Assembly (NCBI GenBank): GCA_003241485.1
Contig: QFQD01000030.1
Coordinates: forward strand, 45,836-109,835
Length of the DNA: 64,000 nt
From: Ancylobacter novellus
Lineage (GTDB): Bacteria > Pseudomonadota > Alphaproteobacteria > Rhizobiales > Xanthobacteraceae
Reading direction: 5' to 3'
The position numbers and the translations under genes are program-made. Shown piece after piece: positions 25,778-33,616 of this stretch; position 1 is the stretch's first letter; the number at the start of each line of letters is the position of its first letter. A model generated the notes under the pieces. That model had not been told where the DNA came from and ran no database searches. It saw only the letters and a list, made by a program, of their open reading frames with translations.

Positions 25778-27820
25778 TCAGATGCCGGGGTTCATGTAGA
25801 GGCCGCGGCCATCGATCGCCTTGGCGCCGAAGTCGAGGCGGCCCTTGATCTCCATGCCGTCAACCTCGAAGCCGACGCGCTCCTCGGTGTAGAGCCCTTC
25901 TTCGCCTTCGAGATAGGCGTACTCGATGGTGTCCCACTGGCCGGGATCGACCGCCATGAACCACGGCGCCGTGCCCGTGGCCGGCTTCAGGCGGTTCTCG
26001 ATGATCGGCGTCACGGCGTTCTGGTAGACATTCACGTCGCCGGTTTTGGCCGCTGCCACCGAGGTGAGCAGCTTCTTGACCGCCACGGCATACTTCTGAG
26101 CGCCGAGGAAATACTTGTAGGAGAGGTTCAGCGGCTTGCCCGCCGCATCCTTCTGGTCGCCGAGGGCGATATCTGCGGCTTCGAACGTGGCTTCCGACGG
26201 CACCGCGCCGGCGCCGGCGAGATTGCCGCGCGAGGCGTGGAACAGCGTCACGCCGTCGCCCATGACCGGGTTGGCGAGCAGGATGCCCCACACCAGATCG
26301 TTCTCCAGTTCGGCCGCAGCGCGACCGAAAAGCGACGGCAGGCGGTCGAAGGCACCGAGGTCATCGTTGATCAGCGTCTGGCGCGTGATCGCGATGATGC
26401 GGCCATAGGTGGCGATCGAGTACTTCTCGGCGCTCTCCGACAGGCCGGCATAGGTGTACTCGGCGCCCTCGCGAACCTTCTTCAGCTCGGGCATGCCGGC
26501 CAGCTGCAGCACGGCCTTCTCCTTGAAGTCCGGCGCGTTCGACTGGCGGGCGATCTGGCGCCAGAGACGGGGCGCGCCGGCATAGGTGTCGCGCAGCCGC
26601 TTGGAAACGACGTTCGCCAGAAGGTTCTTGAAGTCGGAAGTGGAGATCATCCCCGCCGAGCGTTCCAGGCCGAGCAGAACGTTCGCCAGCTCACGCTTGG
26701 AGAGATTGCGCAGGCGAACGCCCTGCGTGTCCTCGACATAGGTGCGCCCGAGTTCCAGAAGCGTCATGCCGCGGAATTCGCGCGCCGCATCGGTCAGCGC
26801 GACCGCCTGCGGATTGGCGCGGTGGAGAATGGAATTCTCGACCGCCGCGCGGACGGTATCGCCCTCGTCCGTGGTGATCTGGATATGCGGGGTCTGGCGC
26901 GGCGCGGTGCGCTTGGCCGCCTGATCCTGCAGCGCGTCCGTCGCCGCCTCGAGGGTGCGATGGGCACCCATCACGGTGATCGCGTCGGCGGCGGTGAGCC
27001 CGAACGCCTCGGCACGCAGCTGCAGCTTGGCGATGTCGCCGGCACGCCAGGCGTGTTCTTCCGCCGCTGCCGGCGTCGGCGGGGTCACCGCAGGGGCCTG
27101 CGGCGGGGCGGTACGGGTCTCGGTCGGCGCGGGCTCATTGCCCGTGGTCGGCGTGGTCATGGGGACCTCACTGGTGGTGGGCTGAGCCCGGTTGCGAAAG
27201 ATTGTGGCGGCGTCGGCCATCGACCGGATCTGAGCGCCGGCATCCGCCGGGATCGCGACGATGGAAAGCTCATAAGGTTCCCAGTCGACGGCACGACGGA
27301 TCTGCGTGCCGTCCTCATCGCGCTGGGTCTTGTCCCATTTGCGGACCTGGTAGCCGACCGAGATCGAGCGAAGTTCGCCGCGCTGGACGCGGCCGAAAAT
27401 CTCGGCAGCGCGCTCGCCTTCGGCAAAGCGCACGGTTGCGATGCCTTCGCCGCCCGTCACCGACGCGCGCTCGACGACACCAATCACACCATCGAGAGGG
27501 CGCCCATCCCATCCGTCGCGGGTCGAGTGCTCGATCAGCAGAGGAGCGCCGTTATTCAGGCGATCGAGACGCGCGCCGCGTAGATCAAGTTCCTCGTGGA
27601 ATTTGCGAACGGCCCACGTCTCCCAATCCATTTCATGGCGGGTGACACGGGCGCCTGTCGACCAGACGAGGTCGACGGTGCGAGTCTCCGGATTGAGCGT
27701 GGTCGGGTTGAAGTAGGCGGGGTCGCCCGAAACAAAGTCGCGGGTGATCAGGGCGGCGCGGGCCAGCACATGGGCCGGCGGCACGTCAGGCGTCGGTGTC
27801 TTCGGATTCGGCGTCGGCAT
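25778..27820 (-). CDS. Prohead protease / major capsid protein fusion
   Basis: A 680-residue polyprotein. Residues 1-200 look like a U35/HK97-type prohead protease: LIEHSTRDGWDGRPLDGVIG (His likely catalytic) and QRGELRSISVGYQV with Ser. Residues about 205-275 are a proline/threonine-rich linker, 275-340 a helical scaffold-like segment, and 340-680 the major capsid domain (ENDLVWGILLANPVMGDGV, PVIIENRLKPATG). ATG 27820 lies inside the portal gene's 3' end, a 35-base overlap. The protease would release the capsid protein. Confidence 0.85.
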   Translation of the reverse strand: MPTPNPKTPTPDVPPAHVLARAALITRDFVSGDPAYFNPTTLNPETRTVDLVWSTGARVTRHEMDWETWAVRKFHEELDLRGARLDRLNNGAPLLIEHSTRDGWDGRPLDGVIGVVERASVTGGEGIATVRFAEGERAAEIFGRVQRGELRSISVGYQVRKWDKTQRDEDGTQIRRAVDWEPYELSIVAIPADAGAQIRSMADAATIFRNRAQPTTSEVPMTTPTTGNEPAPTETRTAPPQAPAVTPPTPAAAEEHAWRAGDIAKLQLRAEAFGLTAADAITVMGAHRTLEAATDALQDQAAKRTAPRQTPHIQITTDEGDTVRAAVENSILHRANPQAVALTDAAREFRGMTLLELGRTYVEDTQGVRLRNLSKRELANVLLGLERSAGMISTSDFKNLLANVVSKRLRDTYAGAPRLWRQIARQSNAPDFKEKAVLQLAGMPELKKVREGAEYTYAGLSESAEKYSIATYGRIIAITRQTLINDDLGAFDRLPSLFGRAAAELENDLVWGILLANPVMGDGVTLFHASRGNLAGAGAVPSEATFEAADIALGDQKDAAGKPLNLSYKYFLGAQKYAVAVKKLLTSVAAAKTGDVNVYQNAVTPIIENRLKPATGTAPWFMAVDPGQWDTIEYAYLEGEEGLYTEERVGFEVDGMEIKGRLDFGAKAIDGRGLYMNPGI

Positions 27821-29327
27821 TGTCGCGCTCCTTGTCGTTTGCCGGCTTTTCAGCAGGCGCGGCGGCAAGCCCCGGCGCCTTGGCGAAGGTGATTCCGGCC
27901 GCGTCCAGTCGCGGCTTCCACTCACTGATCTCGGCGATGAGGTCTTCCGGGTCGTACCCTCGAGCCGCAGCCTTCTCCGCCCAGCTTTCGATGCCGAGAG
28001 CGAGTTCCGCCTCCTCGGCTTTCACGTCCTTCAGCGGGTCGACCCATGGCCGCTTGGGCATGGTGTATTCGGCGCTGATACCGGCCGGCACGGCCTGTCC
28101 GGAGCCGGCGGCGGCCCGCATGACCCGCCGCCACGCCGGGCGGCTGACCTGTGGCACGAGCATGAGCCACTGCCACTGGTCGAGGACGCCCCAATAGTCG
28201 AGCTTGCCTTCGCGCATGCCAGCGAAGTTCGACTTGCTCAGATCGCCGGTGAAGCTGGCATAGGGCAGTCCGATTCCGGCGGAGGCCGCCAGCATCTGGC
28301 GATCCATCACATCGGCATAGCCGCTCGCCGGAGACGGCATGGCCGTCTGGATTTCCTCGCCCTCACCGAGATAGGCGATGAGGCCGGGCGCTATTTTTTC
28401 AAGGCGCTTGCCCGTCGCGTCCTTCACTTGCGCGCCGGCCTGCACCAGATTGGTCGGGCCCGTTCCGTTGCGGCGAACGAAGACGGTGAGGCAAGATTCG
28501 ATCTTCTTCTTGATCAGCTCGGCTTCTTCATAATCGGCCGCATCGCGCAGACGCAGGGCCGCCGAGGCCATCCACGGCACACCGGTGACCTGCCCCGGAC
28601 GGTCGACGCGGAAAACGTGATCGACTTCCGACGCCGGCACGCGCTCGGAAACGAAGCGATTGCGGGCCAAGGTGAGCGACGACATCTCGCCGGGGTGCTG
28701 CGGAAACAGCCAATAGGCGACGCGACGGCCCCACGGGTCGATCTCGACGCCGTTGATGATGGCGTTGTTGCCGCGCATCTCCGTCTTGCGGGTGTCGAGA
28801 AACTCGTGCTCCAGCACCTCGCACTGCAGCGGGACTTTCAGGCCCCACGACGCGGGGCGCAGGTACCAGCGCAGGAACGCCGCCCCACCCTCGACGACCT
28901 CGCCGGCAAGCTGCTGCTGGATGCCGTAGAAATCGCTCTGTCCCGAAGGGTCGCAATTCTCCGCAAACTCGTTCCAGGCGCCCCGCGCCCGTTCCTTCGT
29001 CCGCTTCGCGGTGCCGCGCGCGGGCCGGGGCACGATGCCGGTGCCGACCATATGGGCGGCGAGCTTGCGCTTGGCATTGCCGGCCCATTCATTGTTCCGG
29101 CAGAGATCACGGGAGCGGCGTCGCACCATGTCGAGCGCCGGAGCCAGTTCCGAATTGGCTGATCCGCCTGTGGCCTTCCAGCCCGCGGTTCGGCGGTCGC
29201 GGCGAGCGGCATCGAAGCCACGGGCCGCCTCTGTAGCAACCGTGAGCGCGGCCTTGGCATTGAGACGGCGAACACCCCATTCCGGCGACACTGCCGCCAG
29301 TGCGCGCTCGAAGAGGTTCAGATCCAT
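27786..29327 (-). CDS. Portal protein (lambda gpB family)
   Basis: A 513-residue protein starting ATG 29327. Lambda portal hallmarks include RRRSRDLCRNNEWAGNAKRK near residue 70, GTGIVPRP, and DPWGRRVAYWLFPQHPGEMS. Twelve subunits form the DNA channel at the capsid vertex. Length is close to lambda gpB (533). The C-terminal tail is acidic and is encoded within the capsid gene overlap. It follows gpW by 4 bases. Confidence 0.9.
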   Translation of the reverse strand: MDLNLFERALAAVSPEWGVRRLNAKAALTVATEAARGFDAARRDRRTAGWKATGGSANSELAPALDMVRRRSRDLCRNNEWAGNAKRKLAAHMVGTGIVPRPARGTAKRTKERARGAWNEFAENCDPSGQSDFYGIQQQLAGEVVEGGAAFLRWYLRPASWGLKVPLQCEVLEHEFLDTRKTEMRGNNAIINGVEIDPWGRRVAYWLFPQHPGEMSSLTLARNRFVSERVPASEVDHVFRVDRPGQVTGVPWMASAALRLRDAADYEEAELIKKKIESCLTVFVRRNGTGPTNLVQAGAQVKDATGKRLEKIAPGLIAYLGEGEEIQTAMPSPASGYADVMDRQMLAASAGIGLPYASFTGDLSKSNFAGMREGKLDYWGVLDQWQWLMLVPQVSRPAWRRVMRAAAGSGQAVPAGISAEYTMPKRPWVDPLKDVKAEEAELALGIESWAEKAAARGYDPEDLIAEISEWKPRLDAAGITFAKAPGLAAAPAEKPANDKERDNADAESEDTDA

Positions 29328-29331
29328 TTGG

Positions 29332-29547
29332 CTATTCCCGCTCGAACTGCGCATAGGTCGACGGCGTCGCAGCGGTCGTCGGGTTCGCGGCGGAAATGGC
29401 GCCACGGGCATAGGCGAGCGCCTTCAGCATGGCCGAAGCATCCTGATAGCGAATCTCCCGCCCATCAGAGAGCCGAACGGACTGCTCGCCGGACACGAGG
29501 AGCCGTTCCAAGGCGTCGATATCCGCCTGGGTGAGCGCAGTCGCCAT
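29332..29547 (-). CDS. Head-tail joining protein gpW
   Basis: A 71-residue helical protein (ALTQADIDALERLLVSGEQS, then GREIRYQDASAMLKALAYAR) similar to lambda gpW (68 residues), which stabilises DNA in the head. It lies between the large terminase and portal genes, as in lambda. Confidence 0.8.
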   Translation of the reverse strand: MATALTQADIDALERLLVSGEQSVRLSDGREIRYQDASAMLKALAYARGAISAANPTTAATPSTYAQFERE

Positions 29548-29556
29548 GGTGAAACC

Positions 29557-31545
29557 TCAGAAGTCGATGCTGTAGCCGGAAAGCCATCCGTCGCCGGCAG
29601 GCTTATCTTCGGCGGGTTCTTCAGTCCGGTCGTCCGTCGGATCAGCGGGCGTAGGCGCCGCTGCTGTCGCCAACTGCACGCTACGAGGCGAGAACATGTG
29701 TGCTTCCCGCATTTCGGGCGGCACGCCGCGATCACGAGCCAGGATGGCCCAATCGTCGGAGGTCATCCGCGACAGGCCGAGATAGTCCGCAAGCGCCAGA
29801 TTGTAGATCCGGCAGTCGAGAAAGTGGTTCGGGCCACGCGGCTTCCATATCCGGCGCGTCCTGCCGCGGAACTTCTCCTCGGCGATGTACTCGTTCGTGA
29901 TCTGCTGGAAATAGATCACGTCCTGCCATGTACCGAAGTGGCAGGCTCCCGCCGGTTCGATCTCCGCACCTTCCGCCAGACGCTTCCGGCGCAGGTCCGA
30001 ATAGAAGGTGGCCTTGAGCGACCAGGTGCCGACGCTCCACAGCACCACGCCGTGTTTGATCTTACGGCCACCAAGATCGATATCGACCGGCTGCGGCGTG
30101 CCGAGAGGCGGGCGGGTCCACCCGTCATCGCCCTTGAGTGCGAAAGCACCCGGACGACCGCGCACCCATGTGTAAACGACATGGGAGCGGAAGCCGGAGT
30201 CGACACCGAAGGCGTCCACCCGCCGATGGCTGCCGAACGCATCCGGCCAGCTACGGGCATAGAACTCGGTCAGCTTGGCGAAGGCCCCGGCTTCAGGGTC
30301 GGCCGTGTCGCCGTCGAGAAACGCCGTCTCGACCACCCAGCTTTGCCGATCCGGGGCAATCGCCAGCACCTCGACATAGATGCCATTGCCCTGCACGTCC
30401 GCCGAGGCCACCAGCAGCAGACCGAGGGGCGGGATGCGGCCGCGCGGATAACCCTCGCGTAGCCCCATCAGCCGTTCATGATCGGGCGCGTCACCCCGGA
30501 TTTCATAGGGCAGGCCGAGCGTAAGGTTCCAAACGCCCTTGAGCTTGGCAGGGTCATCCCCGGCATCGACAATACGCTTGGCGATCACGTCCCACGGCAC
30601 GAAGGGCGAGGACAGCGCATCGAAATGATAGCTCGGGTGCTTGCCAGGGCCCGGTGCCGTTGCGATCCAGCGACCGCGCCGCACCAGGCCCTTCTTCTGC
30701 ACTCCTTCGATCACGGTGTGACAGCATGGCGTCTCATAGAAGGCGCCGTAAGGATGCTCGGTCTGAAAGTGGAAATTCGGACCGTAGGCAAAATAGAACT
30801 CATGGCCGCAATCGGGGCACGGCACATGCCAGCGACGTTGATCGCCGGCATAGAACCGGTTCTCGATGCGCGACTCCCCCTTGACCGTGGGCGTCGACAC
30901 CATGAAGCGCTTCCATTCGCCGGAATCGAGGAAGCTCTCCTGCCTCGCCTCGGCCATCAGCACCGGGTCGCCTTGACCGTCGAGATCGTCCGGATACTCG
31001 TCCGCCTCGTCGAGGAACATCTTCTTGATCGTCTTGGAGCGCAGATCCGCGCTCGACGTGGCGATCGAGAGCGTCAGCGTGTCGGCGCCGAACTTCTTCT
31101 CATAGGCCGTCGACCCGGCACCGGAGCGCGATGCCTGCGGCTTCACCTTGCGGGCAAGAGCCGGCGTGTGCTCCAGCATCGGGCCAAGCTTCTTGCTGCT
31201 GAAGTCGGTCAGCGCGCCATCGGTCGGCTGCACGACCATCATGTCGCACGGCTCGCGGTCGATCGAATAACCGATCGCTGCCAGTAGCATCATGGTGAAC
31301 CCGGTCTGCGCCGACTTCATCACGGCGACCTCGTTCACCGGGCTCGCGATAGACGCCATGTTCAGCGGCTCGGCGATGTACGGCGTCAGCGAGATATCCC
31401 AACGCTCGAGCTTCTTCGGCCCATCTGGGACGATCAACTCGCGCGATGCCCAGTCCGAAGGTGGTAGCGGCGGCAGGACACGGAACATCCGGGCAAGCTT
31501 GGCGGCCGCAACTTCACCCAGCGTGGTCTCGAAGTAGAAGCTCAT
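29557..31545 (-). CDS. Terminase large subunit (lambda gpA family)
   Basis: A 662-residue packaging motor. The N-terminus (FRVLPPLPPSDWASRELIVP) and KSAQTGFTMMLLAAIGY (Walker A, about 78-94) resemble gpA; KKMFLDEADEYPDDLDGQG is the Walker B region. A zinc-like CPDCGHEFYF is near residue 240. The nuclease part contains ASADVQGNGIYVEV and VDAFGVDSGFRSHVVY with acidic residues. Cuts cos DNA and translocates it into the prohead. The start overlaps the small subunit stop. Confidence 0.9.
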   Translation of the reverse strand: MSFYFETTLGEVAAAKLARMFRVLPPLPPSDWASRELIVPDGPKKLERWDISLTPYIAEPLNMASIASPVNEVAVMKSAQTGFTMMLLAAIGYSIDREPCDMMVVQPTDGALTDFSSKKLGPMLEHTPALARKVKPQASRSGAGSTAYEKKFGADTLTLSIATSSADLRSKTIKKMFLDEADEYPDDLDGQGDPVLMAEARQESFLDSGEWKRFMVSTPTVKGESRIENRFYAGDQRRWHVPCPDCGHEFYFAYGPNFHFQTEHPYGAFYETPCCHTVIEGVQKKGLVRRGRWIATAPGPGKHPSYHFDALSSPFVPWDVIAKRIVDAGDDPAKLKGVWNLTLGLPYEIRGDAPDHERLMGLREGYPRGRIPPLGLLLVASADVQGNGIYVEVLAIAPDRQSWVVETAFLDGDTADPEAGAFAKLTEFYARSWPDAFGSHRRVDAFGVDSGFRSHVVYTWVRGRPGAFALKGDDGWTRPPLGTPQPVDIDLGGRKIKHGVVLWSVGTWSLKATFYSDLRRKRLAEGAEIEPAGACHFGTWQDVIYFQQITNEYIAEEKFRGRTRRIWKPRGPNHFLDCRIYNLALADYLGLSRMTSDDWAILARDRGVPPEMREAHMFSPRSVQLATAAAPTPADPTDDRTEEPAEDKPAGDGWLSGYSIDF

Positions 31546-32153
31546 GGCGTCGACGGGATCGGCTCGAAGTCGGCGAGCGACCGCCGGGGTTCGGCCCGCA
31601 TCTCCGCCAGCAACTGTTCCATGGCCGCGGCGACATCGTTCCGCAGGTCGGCCGCCACCACCTTCAACTCGTTCCGCACCCCGGCCGCGCCGCCGTTGGC
31701 TATCGCTGCGGCCAGGTCGTCGGCCCGCGAAGGCAGCCGGTCGATCGCCTTGACGATAGGCTCAAGAAGCCGGGCGATATCGTCCTCGGCGCGGTCGATG
31801 GCGACCGTGGTCTGCAGCTCGCGACCCAACTGCAGCTTTTTCAGATCGGCCGCATAGCCCTTCTCGCGGGCCTGTTCACGGGCGAACACCGGGTCGGTGC
31901 TGGCGCCCGGCAGCTTCGGCTCTACTGCCTCGGGCTCCTGCGCGAAGGCGACATTCCCGGCTTCGCCGCGCGCCATATCGTAGTGCGCGACGTTGATCAG
32001 GAGTGCCCGGCCTTCCATCCGCGTCGCAACCTCGACGCCGCGCGCCTTCCAGTTCTTCAGGTTTTGCGAGATCGCGGGTTTCGACACCCCCCGAAGCTGA
32101 GCCAGCTCCGTCAGCGATAGCCATAAGCCATCGTTAACCGATTGATCAGTCAT
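31542..32153 (-). CDS. Terminase small subunit (Nu1-like)
   Basis: A 203-residue protein. Residues 10-40 (SLTELAQLRGVSKPAISQNL) form a winged helix-turn-helix as in lambda Nu1, which binds cos. The middle has ADLKKLQLGRELQTTVAID, as in related TerS, followed by a helical dimer region. It starts at ATG 32153, with CGTTAAYC repeats around and upstream of the start that could be its binding sites. First gene of the late operon. Confidence 0.8.
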   Translation of the reverse strand: MTDQSVNDGLWLSLTELAQLRGVSKPAISQNLKNWKARGVEVATRMEGRALLINVAHYDMARGEAGNVAFAQEPEAVEPKLPGASTDPVFAREQAREKGYAADLKKLQLGRELQTTVAIDRAEDDIARLLEPIVKAIDRLPSRADDLAAAIANGGAAGVRNELKVVAADLRNDVAAAMEQLLAEMRAEPRRSLADFEPIPSTP

Positions 32154-32180
32154 CGTTAATCTCGTTAATCCCGATTTACG
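32129..32180. repeat. CGTTAAYC repeats beside terS (possible cos-binding sites)
   Basis: CGTTAACC at 32132-32139, CGTTAATC at 32154-32161 and CGTTAATC at 32163-32170, followed by the related CGATTTACG. They overlap and precede the terS start, the location of terminase-binding R sites in lambda. Confidence 0.4.
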
Positions 32181-32440
32181 ACGCTGCGTCTAGCGAACGT
32201 CCGCGCTTCCGCCGCCCGCATACGGGGGGAGGCCGGGAAGGACCCAAAGGGGGCGGGGGTGGTGTCACCCACCGGCCACAGCGAGGCGGGAGGCCGGGGG
32301 CAGGGTGGCGTGGCGCCGGGGCCACGCTGGCGGCAGGTGGGCGACCCTCCGAAGGGCGATCCACCAATGAGAAAGGCCCGAAGCGTTTCCGCCCGGGCCT
32401 CTTTATCCGTGCACAGTGAGCACCAAAATCCAGGCGCACG
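32171..32440. other. G-rich intergenic region, likely cos area
   Basis: No gene is supported here. The plus strand is rich in G-runs (for example 32223-32259, with runs of six, three, five and five G) that could form a quadruplex. A dyad GCGTGG...CCACGC lies near 32308-32330. The position directly upstream of terS is where lambda-type phages carry cos, so this is the best candidate for the packaging site. Confidence 0.4.
32371..32404 (-). terminator. Hairpin terminator between early and late blocks
   Basis: AGGCCCG and CGGGCCT arms around a 14-base loop, with TTTCTC after the stem on the minus strand, lie after the stop of the 32441 gene. Probably separates leftward early from late transcription. 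Confidence 0.6.
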
Positions 32441-33292
32441 TCAAGCCCCTGTCTGTGCCGTCCCCAGCAGCGACGGGAGAATGCGGGTTTGCGGAGCATC
32501 CGGCGCCCATGGGCGGGAAGCGCGGCGGGGGCCGGTCACCCTATGGGCCGTGAGTGATTCGGCTAACATCTCCGCCAGAGCCACCAAGGCAACGTACCAG
32601 ACCTCATATTCAGCCCGGTCACAACCGACATGGAATGGCGAGGGCACCAGTTCCATCTTGTGGTAGGCGTCAGGGAAGGGGCGCCGGCGCGAGCCACACC
32701 AACCATCCACCTCGTGCTCGGTATAGCCGATGATTTCGTCGTTCACGAACTGCGCCACCAGGCGCTTCATGAACCATCGCGCCTTGCCGTTCGCAGCACG
32801 CACGGTGCGGTATTCGATCGGCTCGGCCAACCAGTCCGGCGCCGTTCCCATTATGGCGTGCTTCTGAACGAGCCAGCCCGGCGCCGTTTTGAAGCGCATG
32901 GCACCATCGTCACCGCGCACCGCCAGCCGGCCGAGAACGTCGGCCACCACGGCCGGGCCCAGCTTGCCCCAACCATCCGGCGACGCCATATCATCGAACG
33001 GCCACCAGCCATCCGGCACACCAAGGTGAAGGCTCGACAGTTCAATCACGGTGCGATGCACAGCCAAGGCATCAGGGTGCGGGCCGGAAAGTGCAGTTCG
33101 GTCAGGCGTCACGCCGTAATCGTTGCGAACATCGCCTTCATCGATCACGGCGAGAAGATCGCCGAAAGCCGACATGGGCGCCCACCCCCTGGAGAAGCGC
33201 GCAGGGGCGACCGGCGCCGCCGGCACCTTCGGCAGTTCGACCCGATAAGCCCAGACCAGAAGGTCTTCGATATCGATGCTCACCTTGACCAT
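32441..33292 (-). CDS. Phage protein next to putative origin
   Basis: A 283-residue protein (ATG 33292; ATG 33304 is an alternative four codons earlier). It has VKVSIDIEDLLVWAYRVELP at the start and an aromatic-rich central part; no catalytic motif is recognised. Cysteine/histidine residues near 205-235 (GWCGSRRRPF, HVGCDRAEYE) could bind metal. It is the last gene of the leftward early block, directly after the iteron region, so a replication or recombination link is possible. Confidence 0.55.
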   Translation of the reverse strand: MVKVSIDIEDLLVWAYRVELPKVPAAPVAPARFSRGWAPMSAFGDLLAVIDEGDVRNDYGVTPDRTALSGPHPDALAVHRTVIELSSLHLGVPDGWWPFDDMASPDGWGKLGPAVVADVLGRLAVRGDDGAMRFKTAPGWLVQKHAIMGTAPDWLAEPIEYRTVRAANGKARWFMKRLVAQFVNDEIIGYTEHEVDGWCGSRRRPFPDAYHKMELVPSPFHVGCDRAEYEVWYVALVALAEMLAESLTAHRVTGPRRASRPWAPDAPQTRILPSLLGTAQTGA

Positions 33293-33304
33293 GGCTTCAC
33301 CCAT

Positions 33305-33616
33305 TCCCGAGGGTTTCGAGGGTTAGAGAGGGTTCATCTTGAACCCTCGAATGTAATAACTGTAATTAAATCAATAAGTTAAGATGGTCTATCGAGGGTA
33401 TCGAGGGTTTTTCTTAATAGGCACATGGAAAGTTCTTCTCTGTTTCGCTGCCACCCCGAACCCCCATTTGCATTACCCACGCGGGCAAAAACCCTCGATA
33501 CCCTCGATAGCCCTTGGCAAGTCTCTGATACATCGACAGAAAAGAGCCCCGAGGGTTTTGCGCCAGACCCTCTAAGACCCTCGAAACCCTCGATGCATCA
33601 ATGCATTAGACATCGC
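33305..33616. repeat. Iteron cluster, putative phage replication origin
   Basis: This region is much more AT-rich than its neighbours and contains at least nine copies of a 9-mer WACCCTCGA or its complement: for example 33342-33350, 33392-33400 and 33401-33409 (reverse pair), 33490-33498 and 33499-33507, 33577-33584, 33585-33593, plus copies near 33308, 33316 and 33550. Some are direct, some inverted (GAGGGTTC/GAACCCTC at 33329-33349 can form a hairpin). It lies beside the primase-helicase gene. No convincing gene is seen inside it. Confidence 0.65.

Noticed and set aside
33305..33616. CRISPR array
   Set aside because: The repeats are 9-mers in both orientations with irregular spacing, not 25-40 base direct repeats with unique spacers, and no cas genes are near.
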